NCBI RefSeq assembly: GCF_042693015.1
Contig: NZ_CP170544.1
Coordinates: 4,960,001-5,024,000 of the forward strand
From: Sphingomonas_E sp042693015
GTDB taxonomy: Bacteria > Pseudomonadota > Alphaproteobacteria > Sphingomonadales > Sphingomonadaceae
DNA: 64,000 nt
Direction: 5' to 3'
Shown here: piece after piece, positions 15,379 through 23,677 of the stretch
Layout of the letters: each line of letters opens with the position of its first letter
Position numbering within the stretch: the first letter of the stretch is position 1
Notes under the pieces: model-generated
Seen by the model: only the letters and a program-made list of their open reading frames with translations
Databases searched by the model: none
Told to the model about the DNA's origin: nothing
Program-made: the position numbers and the translations under genes

Positions 15379-16110
15379 ATGACCGCACTCATAACCACGC
15401 TTCATAATTCCAGAAAAGTGGCGACCGTAGACAAGGTTGCGGCATTTTCTGTTGATATTATTGGAATAAGGCTGCTCGTTTCTGCGCTGGGAAGCGTGAA
15501 TTCGAGTGGATGGTCCAATATCCGCCTCAGCCCCGTTTATTATATCGATCCGCCGGCGGACGGCATCTGGGATTTCGATCTTATCGGCGATCCGCCCGTC
15601 GGACCGGTGTTGACGGTAATGCTTCCCGTTGCTGCTTTCGCGACCTATCCCTGCCCCGATTGGGTGAAGGGCGTGAGGATTCACGCGCAAAATGGCTCAT
15701 TGGAAGATGCCGTCACCAAGAGCGACCCGAAAGCCATCGCTGAGGCGCGTCCCGCTATCGACTTCAGCAGCGCGGGGGGCCGTGCCCTCGTCGAGGAAAC
15801 TATCGCCGTTTATGACGACAGTTTTCAGCCGATCGGATTCTGCAGCGGCTTTCCGCCTCACATCAAAATGAAGAAGCTTCGCCACGAACTTGTTTTGATC
15901 ATAGAGGCGCCCGATGAGGCACAGATTCGGCGCTGCCTGAACGAAGCGATCGCGGCGGGCCTGGTTGCCGCCATCGCAGCGGTAATCATGACCGGGGGAG
16001 GCGCGCTTGCCGCCGCGATCGCAGCTTTCCAATCTTATCTGAGCCACTGCATCGCCGGATCCACGATCCGCTTCGACAACCGGTCCCACTGGATCGAGTG
16101 GTGCACCTGA
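15379..16110 (+). CDS. Orphan protein of unknown function
   Basis: A 243-residue protein not recognised. GGAG stands before ATG 15379. There is no N-terminal signal peptide. The first 60 residues are beta-like and Ser/Val rich, the middle is charged and contains several Cys and His residues, and about residues 192-222 form a Gly/Ala-rich hydrophobic helix pair with MTGGGALAAAIAAF that could insert into a membrane. The local base composition is lower in GC than neighbouring genes, and the gene follows a tRNA; both fit acquisition by transfer, though no integrase or repeated tRNA end is visible. Confidence 0.55.
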   Translation: MTALITTLHNSRKVATVDKVAAFSVDIIGIRLLVSALGSVNSSGWSNIRLSPVYYIDPPADGIWDFDLIGDPPVGPVLTVMLPVAAFATYPCPDWVKGVRIHAQNGSLEDAVTKSDPKAIAEARPAIDFSSAGGRALVEETIAVYDDSFQPIGFCSGFPPHIKMKKLRHELVLIIEAPDEAQIRRCLNEAIAAGLVAAIAAVIMTGGGALAAAIAAFQSYLSHCIAGSTIRFDNRSHWIEWCT

Positions 16111-16185
16111 TACGCTGAGGCGCCAAGCAATTGCCGAACGAGTCGCCGGGCCTGATACGCCCGGCGACTTCGCGTCACAGGATGC

Positions 16186-16533
16186 TTACCGCGGCCGTTC
16201 GCCCGGGTTGATGCAATTGTCGCGCAGCTTGCGCGTGCAGGGCGGATAATCCTTGGTCGCAGGCTGCGGGGCGGGGGCCGCTTCGGACATCGGCGCGGCG
16301 TTGGGGTTGGCTGGCGGCGGCATGCTGCTTGCCGAAGGAGCCGCATTTTCCGGCGGCATCGTCGTCTCAGCGGGTGCCGGCATAGTCGCATCTGCCGGTG
16401 GCATCGTCTGATCGGCAGGGGGCATCGCGCTCTCGGTGGGCGTCTCGGGCGGCATCGTCCCTTCCGGCGGGGTCGTCTGCGCATAAGCGGACGTGCCGAT
16501 CAGCAGCGACGCCGCGATTATCCAGCTTTTCAT
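16186..16533 (-). CDS. Exported Pro/Met-rich repeat protein
   Basis: A 115-residue protein with signal peptide MKSWIIAASLLIGTSAYAQ. The mature part is low complexity, with repeated units of the form MPPADxT/MPPExxx, and ends in a short charged tail with two Cys (PPCTRKLRDNC). Probably a flexible periplasmic protein; function unknown. GGAGAG precedes the ATG on the minus strand, which excludes the longer upstream frame. The gap 16534-16727 shows nothing else. Confidence 0.6.
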   Translation of the reverse strand: MKSWIIAASLLIGTSAYAQTTPPEGTMPPETPTESAMPPADQTMPPADATMPAPAETTMPPENAAPSASSMPPPANPNAAPMSEAAPAPQPATKDYPPCTRKLRDNCINPGERPR

Positions 16534-16727
16534 TGTCTCTCTCCATGCTGGCTGAACCAGTGGGGAGGGAACGCCCGAAGGCGGCATTGCGCCGCATCGG
16601 CTGCGCCATATGGTGCATCGGTCAAGCCGGACGCGAAATAATTACGGTGCGGCAGCTTTCGCACCACGGTCTGTTATCGGCTATGGGCGGGGCCGGGGGC
16701 ATGAGGGCCGACAAGCAAGGAAAGACC

Positions 16728-16961
16728 ATGGCTACTGATTGGGAAGAACCCGCCACGCTGATCGATCTCGACGGCACCGCGCCGTTCATTGGCAAGCTCG
16801 GCGATTGCATCCGCCATTTCGTGGCGTTCAAGCCGCATGCGAAGGCCGATGCGCGCATCCTGCTGACCCGCCCGGTGGCGCGCGAGGGCCGCAAGACGCG
16901 CACCTGGGTGCTGAACCCGGACGAGATCGCGGCGTTGGCCGTCGACCTGCCCAAAGCCTGA
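16728..16961 (+). CDS. Hypothetical small protein
   Basis: A 77-residue soluble protein starting MATDWEEPATLIDLDGTAPF. AAGGAAAG precedes ATG 16728; another in-frame ATG at 16701 is less well placed. No motif recognised; the composition (FKPHAKADARILLTRP) is that of a small folded basic protein. It ends 23 bases before the PhzF gene and is probably cotranscribed with it. Confidence 0.55.
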   Translation: MATDWEEPATLIDLDGTAPFIGKLGDCIRHFVAFKPHAKADARILLTRPVAREGRKTRTWVLNPDEIAALAVDLPKA

Positions 16962-16984
16962 TTGATCCTGTCGGGAGCGCAAGA

Positions 16985-17827
16985 ATGCCGCACCGTTTTC
17001 ACCTCGTCGACGTGTTCGGCGATGGGCCCTTTTCCGGCAACCCGCTGGCCGTAGTCGCCGATGCGGACGATCTCGATACCGCGACGATGCAGCAGATCAC
17101 CCGCTGGATGAACCTGTCGGAAACCACCTTCCTGCTGCCGCCGACCAGTGAGGAAGCGGATTATCGCGTGCGCATCTTCACGCTGGAGCGCGAACTGCCC
17201 TTTGCCGGCCATCCGACGCTCGGCACCTGCCATGCCTGGCTGGCGTCGGGTGGCGTGCCGCGCCAGCCCGGCCGGATCGTGCAGGAATGCGGCGCCGGGC
17301 TCGTGCCGATCCGCCAGGACGAAGCGGGCCTCGCCTTCGCCGCACCGCCGCTGATCCGTAGCGGCGCGGTGGAAGAAGCGCGCGTCGCGGAGATCGCCGC
17401 GGTGCTCCGCGTCGAACGGTCGGCGATTGTCGAGGCGCAATGGGTGGACAATGGCCCCGGCTGGATCGCGGTGCTGCTGGAATCGGCCGAAGCGGTGATC
17501 GCCGTCGATCCGACCCGGCATCATCCCACCCGGCTCGACATCGGCATCGTCGGCCCGCACCCGGCGGGCAGCCCGGTCGCGTGGGAATTGCGGGCCTTGT
17601 TCAGCGACCCCTTTGGCGCGCTGATCGAGGATCCGGTGACGGGCAGCCTCAACGCCTCGGTCGCGCAATGGCTCTTGTCGAGCGGCCGGGCGACCGCGCC
17701 CTATGTCGCCGCCCAAGGCACCTGCCTCGGCCGCAAGGGCCGCGTCCGCGTCGAGCGCGGGGAGGGCGATACTGTATGGATCGGCGGTGCGACGCAGGCG
17801 CTGGTGACGGGAGTGATGGACTTCTGA
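16985..17827 (+). CDS. PhzF-family isomerase/epimerase
   Basis: A 280-residue protein with the duplicated diaminopimelate-epimerase-like fold of PhzF proteins. Visible family blocks are VDVFGDGPFSGNPLAVV, NLSETTFLL with the catalytic Glu, ELPFAGHPTLGT, and DPVTGSLNASVAQWL in the second half. PhzF of phenazine synthesis isomerises a dihydro-anthranilate; most relatives, including this one outside a phenazine cluster, have unknown substrates. A long dispersed repeat begins two bases after its stop codon. Confidence 0.88.
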   Translation: MPHRFHLVDVFGDGPFSGNPLAVVADADDLDTATMQQITRWMNLSETTFLLPPTSEEADYRVRIFTLERELPFAGHPTLGTCHAWLASGGVPRQPGRIVQECGAGLVPIRQDEAGLAFAAPPLIRSGAVEEARVAEIAAVLRVERSAIVEAQWVDNGPGWIAVLLESAEAVIAVDPTRHHPTRLDIGIVGPHPAGSPVAWELRALFSDPFGALIEDPVTGSLNASVAQWLLSSGRATAPYVAAQGTCLGRKGRVRVERGEGDTVWIGGATQALVTGVMDF

Positions 17828-17828
17828 A

Positions 17829-18189
17829 CTAGGCCGCGTGGGTAAATTCGGGGGGCGTTTGCAACCCAAGATTTCCGACGAATTTCTGCCTGTCGGGACA
17901 CGACGACGTTGCGGACATCCCCCCTTTCCGTCACCCCGGACTTGTTCCGGGGTCCACCGCCAGGCTGGGCGAATTCCTAACGGTTCAGGTCTGGGCAGCG
18001 TCGCCTGATTCTAGATGCAGCGCCGGCACTCGATCATCAATGCCAGTGCGTGCGTAACGGTGGACCCCGGAACAAGTCCGGGGTGACGAGGGGGGCAGTT
18101 TCCCCCGACTTTTCTGTCCTTCAGAAGTCGCTAGACACCTCCCGCAACCCGACGGTCGTTCACCATCAGAATTTGTCCACGCGGCCTAG
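17829..18189. repeat. Dispersed palindromic element 1, CTAG-bounded
   Basis: The whole gap between PhzF and the amidase is one symmetric element. Its ends are inverted copies of CTAGGCCGCGTGG plus an AAATTC segment (17829-17849 and 18169-18189). Inside are two inverted hairpin units with CACCCCGG...CCGGGGTCC stems and a CTTGT loop (17929-17959 and 18058-18089). The right CTAG provides the TAG stop of the amidase gene. Segments such as CTGCCTGTCGGGACACG and the hairpin units recur in the element at 27952-28300, which shows a dispersed family. No ORF inside is credible. Confidence 0.75.
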
Positions 18190-19709
18190 CCTCGGCGTGG
18201 AGCAAACGCCCTCCGCGCAGCCCAGGGCGCCGCCTGTTCCAGCTGCCCCGCCAGGCGGAACAGGGTCGCCTCGTCTCCATAACGGGCGGAGAACATGATA
18301 CCGATCGGCAGGCCCGTCTTCGACATCGCCAGCGGCACCGACATGCTCGGCTGGCCGGTCTGGTTCTGGAGGCCGCTGAAGGGGATGAACTCGCTCACCG
18401 CTTTGAAATAGCTCTGTATGTCGGCCGGCGACATGCCGAGCACGCCCAGCAGCGGCGGCGGGCTGGCGACGGTGGGGGAGAGCAAAAGGTCATAGCCTTG
18501 CATGAACTCGGCAACCGCGATCGCGGCCGTCTGCAGATCATTATTGGCGCGGGCATAGTCCACGCCGGTCATCTTCAGGCCCATGTCAAAATAAGCGAGC
18601 GTCGCCAGTTCGAGCACGTCCGGCCCCGGCTTGATCCCCGTCAGCGCCGCGCGCGCCTGCAGGTCGGCCGCGACGGATGAGGAGATGATCGCGAAGGACG
18701 CCCGCCCGATCGCCGCGGCGTCCAGCTTGGGTGCGGCTTCCTCGACATGATGGCCCAGGCTTTCGCACAGCTTCGCCGCCGCGCGCACCGCTTCCGCCAC
18801 CTCAGGGTCTACGGCCGTGCCCATCATCGGCGTCAGGTTGAGCGCAATCCGCAGGCGGCCCGGCGCGCGCCGCACCTCTTCCAGATAGGGGCGTTCCGGG
18901 CTGGGCGCGCCATAGCGCGATCCGGGTTCCACGCCGTGGGTGGCGTCCAGCAGCGCGGCGCTGTCCCGCACGCTCACCGTCACGGCATGGTGGGTGGACA
19001 TGCCGCCCCAGCCTTCGGTGCGCGGCGGCCCCATCGGCACGCGGCCGCGGCTGGGCTTCAGGCCGAACAGGCCGCAGCAGGATGCCGGGATGCGAATCGA
19101 TCCGCCGCCGTCGGTGGCGTGCGCAGCGGGCAGCACGCCGGCCGCCACCGCCGCGGCCGCGCCGCCGCTCGATCCGCCGGCGATATGGTCGGGGTTCCAT
19201 GGATTGCGGGTAAGGCCGGTCGCCTTGCTCTCGGTGCTCGCGGTCAGGCCGAATTCGGGGGTGGTCGTCTTGCCGAAGATCACCAGGCCCGCGCGCTCGT
19301 GCCGGCGCACCAGTTCGGACGTCACCGTCGGCCGGAAGTCCTTGTAAAAACGGCTGCCCTGGCCGGTTAGCTCACCGGCGATATGGGTGTTGAGATCCTT
19401 CAGCAGCCAGGGGACGCCGGTGAAGGGCCCGTCGGGAAGGCCCTTGGCAATCGTCGCGCGGCCGCGCTCGTAAAGCTTGAGCGCGAGATAGTTGTAGCGG
19501 GGATTGGTCTCCTCCGCGGTTGCGATCGCGGCGTCGAGCAGTTCGTTCGCGCTCACCTTGCGCTTGCGTACCAGTTCGGCCAGCCCCAGCGCGTCATGAT
19601 CGCGCAGCAATTGCGCCTGGCCCGGCAGCGCCGCAATTCCTGCGCCGCTGGCCGCCACGGCCGTTGCGGCAGCGCCACCGATCATCGCCTCGCGTCGCGA
19701 CATGGCCAT
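18186..19709 (-). CDS. Tat-exported amidase (amidase signature family)
   Basis: A 507-residue hydrolase. The N-terminus MAMSRREAMIGGAAA is a twin-arginine-type signal, so it is probably folded before export to the periplasm. The Ser-cisSer-Lys triad is present: Lys104 (WLLKDLN), Ser180/181 (AGGSSGGAAAAVAAG) and nucleophile Ser204 (DGGGSIRIPAS). It would cleave an amide such as an amino acid or aryl amide. GGGAGAGG in front of ATG 19709 sets the start and excludes a longer frame. The stop codon is supplied by the CTAG end of the adjacent repeat element. Confidence 0.88.
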   Translation of the reverse strand: MAMSRREAMIGGAAATAVAASGAGIAALPGQAQLLRDHDALGLAELVRKRKVSANELLDAAIATAEETNPRYNYLALKLYERGRATIAKGLPDGPFTGVPWLLKDLNTHIAGELTGQGSRFYKDFRPTVTSELVRRHERAGLVIFGKTTTPEFGLTASTESKATGLTRNPWNPDHIAGGSSGGAAAAVAAGVLPAAHATDGGGSIRIPASCCGLFGLKPSRGRVPMGPPRTEGWGGMSTHHAVTVSVRDSAALLDATHGVEPGSRYGAPSPERPYLEEVRRAPGRLRIALNLTPMMGTAVDPEVAEAVRAAAKLCESLGHHVEEAAPKLDAAAIGRASFAIISSSVAADLQARAALTGIKPGPDVLELATLAYFDMGLKMTGVDYARANNDLQTAAIAVAEFMQGYDLLLSPTVASPPPLLGVLGMSPADIQSYFKAVSEFIPFSGLQNQTGQPSMSVPLAMSKTGLPIGIMFSARYGDEATLFRLAGQLEQAAPWAARRAFAPRRG

Positions 19710-19867
19710 GTCCTCTCCCATTCTGCTTTCGTTTCGATGGGGCAGAAGGCCAGTCCGCCGGCTGCGGGGCAAGCAGATTGCTTTGCTCATTTGAATCGCG
19801 GTGTCGCCGCCATGGAACAAACTGCCCGCTCTTGCGATGATTGCACCCGAAACGACGGTGAATCGAG

Positions 19868-20833
19868 ATGATCGGCAGCGATCGGCGCACTGCGATGGCC
19901 TGGCTTTGTGGCGGCGCCTTCCTGCTGACGGCAGCGAAGGCGAAGAAGCCGTCCGCGCCGGCCGTCCCGACCTTGGATGACAAGGGCATCGCCCGGCTCA
20001 AGCCCGGCCAGTTCCTCTGGAAGGCCGATGCCGCGCGGGAAGGGCCGCTCTTCATCCTGGTCCGCCTCAGTGAGCAGCGCGCTTATGTCTATCGCGACGG
20101 CCTGTTGATCGGCGCGTCGACCATTTCGGCGGGACGCGAAGGCTATGAAACGCCGGTCGGCATCTACACGCTGCTGCAGAAGGCGCGGATGCACAATTCC
20201 AACCTCTACAGCAACGCGCCGATGCCCTTCATGCAGCGGCTCACCTGGGACGGCATCGCCATCCATTCCGGGCATGTGCCGGGCTATCCCGCCTCGCATG
20301 GCTGCATCCGCCTGCCGCCCGCCTTCGCCCGCACGCTTTACGGGATGACGCCGATCGGAATGACGGTGGCTATCGTCGGCGATGTCGCGCCCGTGCCGGA
20401 GGTCGTGCCCGATGGCGGCCGCTGGGAGCCCCATCGCGTGGCCGAAGGGCCGATCGCGATCATCGTCGGTGCGCGCGACGGCAAGCTAAGCGTGCTGCGC
20501 GGCGGGATCGAGATCGGCCGGACGATGGTGGAGATTCCAGCGCCGATCACCGCCACCTCGGCCTTCCTGCTCCGCACCATCGACGGTGGCGCGCAGATAT
20601 GGTCACCCATCCCGCTGCCCGGCAGCAATGATGCCCCGGCCGATCGGATGTTCCCCGGCGACGGCGACAGGCTCCGCATCCCCGATGCCTTCCGCACGCG
20701 GCTGGGGCCGCTGCTTGCACCGGGCGCGTTGTTCGTGATGTCGGAGACGGCGCTCAAATCGACGGTGATCCTGCCCGAAGCGACGGTGCCGATCCTCGCG
20801 CCCGACACGCCGGCCGCCGATTCCCCTCAATGA
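19868..20833 (+). CDS. L,D-transpeptidase (YkuD) family protein, copy 1
   Basis: A 321-residue protein with a short N-terminal signal-like segment (about residues 8-25) and a YkuD domain at about 58-170. The catalytic block is complete: His133 (GIAIHSG) and Cys146 in SHGCIRLP. It should cross-link peptidoglycan stem peptides or attach proteins to them in the periplasm. Residues about 195-240 (GPIAIIVGARDGKLSVLRGG) repeat the pattern of the domain's first strands (GPLFILVRLSEQRAYVYRDG) without a second catalytic Cys. It is a paralog of the protein at 21804-22793. Confidence 0.88.
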   Translation: MIGSDRRTAMAWLCGGAFLLTAAKAKKPSAPAVPTLDDKGIARLKPGQFLWKADAAREGPLFILVRLSEQRAYVYRDGLLIGASTISAGREGYETPVGIYTLLQKARMHNSNLYSNAPMPFMQRLTWDGIAIHSGHVPGYPASHGCIRLPPAFARTLYGMTPIGMTVAIVGDVAPVPEVVPDGGRWEPHRVAEGPIAIIVGARDGKLSVLRGGIEIGRTMVEIPAPITATSAFLLRTIDGGAQIWSPIPLPGSNDAPADRMFPGDGDRLRIPDAFRTRLGPLLAPGALFVMSETALKSTVILPEATVPILAPDTPAADSPQ

Positions 20834-20836
20834 TCT

Positions 20837-21661
20837 TCACCGGCGAGACGTCTGCCGCACAACCAGCGCGATCGCTGACACCAGCAACCCGCCCACGACC
20901 GCGCCCAGCCCGACGCCGAGCAGGATGATCACACCGTCTCCCATGGCTCCGCGCGAAAAGAGCATCGCGGCAACCCCCGTCATTGCCGTGCCCACCACCG
21001 CCATCAGCAGGCCGATGCGGATCGCGCGCGTCGGATCGCGGAAGACGAGACCCTCCTTGGGGGGCGGGATGATCCTCTGGAAATGGAAAAAGGTGCGTCG
21101 CGCTTCCTCCCGCTGCAGCACGGAAACCGGCACGCGCAGGCACATATGTCGGGTTCCGTAGCGCGATGGATAAGCAATGCGGAACTCGATGCATTCCGGG
21201 TCGGCCGGCGGCCCCAGCCAGCCCACGCCGCGTAGTTCCGGCAGGCCGCGTGGCCGCAGCACATGATAGGATCCATCGACGACCAGTTGGCGTTCGCCTA
21301 CGATCACGTCGACGCCGCGGTCGCGCGGCGCCTTCAGCACCGTGAAGTCGTTTGCCAGTGCGGGATCCTGGCTGGTGCGGCGGGCATCATATTTGCGGAA
21401 CGCTTGCCACGCATCGGCCGATACATGCCAGCGGGCGATGATCTTGCCTCCTGCCATCAGCTTCGCATTGCCGATCGCCAGCAATGTCGCGCGGATCAAG
21501 AAGAAGGGGCTGATCACCAGCATTGGCGCGCCGATGGCGAAGCTGAGGGCGGCTTCGGTGCTCGGCCCGCGATAGCTGATGGCATCGCCATGGGCCACGA
21601 GCGTCAGGCCCATCGCGAATAGCAGCAACCAGAAAAAGGCTCGTAAAGCTGGCTTGCGCAT
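20837..21661 (-). CDS. Integral membrane protein of unknown function
   Basis: A 274-residue protein with two N-terminal membrane helices (about residues 8-25 and 40-65), a central soluble region of about 130 residues, and two C-terminal helices rich in Gly and Val (about 215-265). No family recognised. GGGGGACGTGAG precedes ATG 21661; the frame upstream of that is not needed. It sits between two paralogous L,D-transpeptidase genes on the opposite strand, three bases from the stop of the first. Confidence 0.65.
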   Translation of the reverse strand: MRKPALRAFFWLLLFAMGLTLVAHGDAISYRGPSTEAALSFAIGAPMLVISPFFLIRATLLAIGNAKLMAGGKIIARWHVSADAWQAFRKYDARRTSQDPALANDFTVLKAPRDRGVDVIVGERQLVVDGSYHVLRPRGLPELRGVGWLGPPADPECIEFRIAYPSRYGTRHMCLRVPVSVLQREEARRTFFHFQRIIPPPKEGLVFRDPTRAIRIGLLMAVVGTAMTGVAAMLFSRGAMGDGVIILLGVGLGAVVGGLLVSAIALVVRQTSRR

Positions 21662-21803
21662 CTCACGTCCCCCCAGCGGAGCAAGATATCGCATCGATCT
21701 ATAGGGTTGCCCGGCGCTCCGGTCCATCATCGGCCCGCTTTAACGTGGCGTCCCTGGCCGTTTTCCGTCATGGTCCGGCCACTTGCAGCGGGATGGAGGC
21801 GCA

Positions 21804-22793
21804 ATGATGCTGGTCGATCGGCGCGTGATGATGGCCTGGCTGGGCACCGGCATGGCGATGGCGGCAGGATCGGCGCGGGCGATGCAGCCGGTGCTCAACG
21901 CGGGCACGGTCGAGGAAGCGGTCGCCAAGCTCAAGCCCGGCGAATTCATCTGGGCGCCCGATGTCGCGCCGGATGGGCCGGTGATGATCATCGTCAGCCT
22001 GCAGACGCAGCGCGCCTATGTCTATCGCAACGGCGTCATCATCGGCATTTCCACGGTGTCGACCGGCAAGAAGGGGCATGAAACGCCGACCGGCGTCTTC
22101 ACCATCCTGCAGAAGAACAAGGATCACAAATCCAACCTCTACAACAACGCGCCCATGCCGTTCATGCAGCGGTTGACCTGGGACGGCATCGCGCTGCACG
22201 CGGGATCGCTGCCGGGCTACCCCGCATCGCATGGCTGCATCCGGCTGCCGATGGGCTTTGCGCGACCGCTTTATGGCGTCACCGGCCTCGGCCTCACCGT
22301 CGTCATCACCAACAATGCCGATGTGCCGCGCGTGGCGCCGACACCGACTGCCCTGCGTGGCGGCGGCACGGCGTCGTTCGTCCCCGATAGCGGCCGGTGG
22401 GAGCCGGAACGCGCGCCCGCCGGGCCGGTCTCGATCATCATCAGCGCGGCCGATGCCCGGCTGCTGGTGCTGCGCAACGGCGTGGAAATCGGCCGCACGC
22501 CCATCTCCATCGACGGCCCGGTCACGCAGACCGCGGCTTTCACGCTGGGCGCGATCGACGACAAGGGGCTGCATTGGCTGCAACTGCCGCTGCCCGGCCA
22601 GTCGATCGCCGCCAATCAGGAATTGCCGGAGGCGGAACGCAAGCGCCTGCACATCCCGGAGGCGTTCCGCGCCCGCGTGCTGACGGTGCTTACGCCCGGC
22701 ACCACCGTCGTGTTGACCGGCGACAGCCTCAGCACGGGCAGTTCGGGCAAGAAGCTGACGATCATCAAGGGAGAGGAGGGTGCGGGCGAGTAA
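21804..22793 (+). CDS. L,D-transpeptidase (YkuD) family protein, copy 2
   Basis: A 329-residue paralog of the 19868 gene with the same order of parts: signal segment (cleavage near SARAM), YkuD domain with His132 and Cys145 in SHGCIRLP, and a C-terminal region (SIIISAADARLLVLRNG) that repeats the domain's first strands without a catalytic Cys. The segment NAPMPFMQRLTWDGIA is identical in both copies. GGAGG stands before ATG 21804. The local duplication suggests specialised roles in envelope remodelling. A terminator lies downstream. Confidence 0.88.
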   Translation: MMLVDRRVMMAWLGTGMAMAAGSARAMQPVLNAGTVEEAVAKLKPGEFIWAPDVAPDGPVMIIVSLQTQRAYVYRNGVIIGISTVSTGKKGHETPTGVFTILQKNKDHKSNLYNNAPMPFMQRLTWDGIALHAGSLPGYPASHGCIRLPMGFARPLYGVTGLGLTVVITNNADVPRVAPTPTALRGGGTASFVPDSGRWEPERAPAGPVSIIISAADARLLVLRNGVEIGRTPISIDGPVTQTAAFTLGAIDDKGLHWLQLPLPGQSIAANQELPEAERKRLHIPEAFRARVLTVLTPGTTVVLTGDSLSTGSSGKKLTIIKGEEGAGE

Positions 22794-22818
22794 GGCTCCG
22801 CCGCTTAACCCATAGAAA

Positions 22819-22847
22819 AACCCTGCCGGAAGCGATCCGGCAGGGTT
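22819..22847. terminator. Rho-independent terminator between convergent genes
   Basis: AACCCTGCCGGA (22819-22830) and TCCGGCAGGGTT (22836-22847) form a perfect 12-bp stem with loop AGCGA. On the minus strand it is followed by a run of T, so it mainly terminates the PEP-CTERM gene; it also stands 25 bases after the transpeptidase stop. Confidence 0.9.
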
Positions 22848-22868
22848 CATCCCGATCTTCGCGATGCT

Positions 22869-23462
22869 TCAGGCGTGGGCCAGGCGCACCGTCCGCCGCC
22901 GCATGGCGCCACCGACCAGGCCGAAGCCGGCGATCATCATCGCCCAGGTCGCGGGTTCCGGCACCGGCGTCGTCACCACCGTCGGCTTGCCGAAGAACAC
23001 CAGATGCGAAAGATCCTTGCCGCCGAGCTGCGCGGTGCTCCACGAGCCGATGCTCGCGGCCTTGTCCAGCTTGAACAGGACGAAATTATTGCCCGCCTTC
23101 ACGGCGAAGAAATCCACGTCGAACCCGGTCAGATCCCAGCTACCCTCGGCCTTGCTACCGGCCTTGAACTTGAAGCTGCCGACATCGCCGAACTTGGCAT
23201 CGTCGGACGAGCCGAGGATGTTGAGCGTGATGTCCGGACCAGCCGAAAGATGGGTGTTGTTGTAGAGGTTATAGGCCTCTTCCGCGCGCTTGAAGCTGTT
23301 CGGATTGCCGTTGGGGTTGCTGTTGATATTGCCCTTGAACAGGCAGCCGAACTTGTCGGCAACCGACACGCACTTGCCATCCACGACCGTGGTCGCGGCA
23401 TAGGCCGGCGCAGCGCCGACAGTGAGAGCCGCGACGGCCGCGGCGAAAAGACCGATTTTCAC
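22869..23462 (-). CDS. PEPxxWA-CTERM sorting-signal protein
   Basis: A 197-residue exported protein starting at GTG 23462 after GGGGGGT, with signal peptide VKIGLFAAAVAALTVGAAPAYA. The mature N-terminal part has two Cys (GKCVSVADKFGCLF) and Asn/Ser-rich loops; the C-terminus carries PVPEPATWAMMIAGFGLVGG and basic residues RRR. Expected to be surface anchored or released through an exosortase-type system. Function otherwise unknown. The 215-base region upstream (23463-23677) holds no gene and no convincing sigma-54 site, only the palindrome CATGCT-GGTTA-AGCATG at 23576-23592. Confidence 0.85.
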   Translation of the reverse strand: MKIGLFAAAVAALTVGAAPAYAATTVVDGKCVSVADKFGCLFKGNINSNPNGNPNSFKRAEEAYNLYNNTHLSAGPDITLNILGSSDDAKFGDVGSFKFKAGSKAEGSWDLTGFDVDFFAVKAGNNFVLFKLDKAASIGSWSTAQLGGKDLSHLVFFGKPTVVTTPVPEPATWAMMIAGFGLVGGAMRRRTVRLAHA

Positions 23463-23677
23463 AGGAATGACCCCCCAACACTCAAACAATTCCATTCGCC
23501 CATAGACGCGATGCGGGCGGAAAACCGCATGCTAACGACTCGCAGAAAGTCGCTGTCCCATAGTGGATCGAAAACCATGCTGGTTAAGCATGATGCCGAA
23601 GGGCGGCGTCTTTGCGCGATCTGCGGCGACAGTATCCGCCGATCTCCACGACTTATCGCCCGCGCGTTAGACCGAAA

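Noticed and set aside
15050..16110. tRNA-Arg as attachment site of an integrated island
   Set aside because: No integrase gene and no repeated copy of the tRNA 3' end was found downstream; only the orphan gene and composition hint at transfer.
16186..16533. Pro/Met repeats as a possible CRISPR-like or minisatellite array
   Set aside because: The units are short, imperfect and translated in one frame behind a signal peptide; there are no spacers.
23463..23560. Sigma-54 site before the second PEP-CTERM gene
   Set aside because: The only GG-N10-GC match (in the GCGGTTTTCCGCCCGC stretch) lacks the rest of the consensus.
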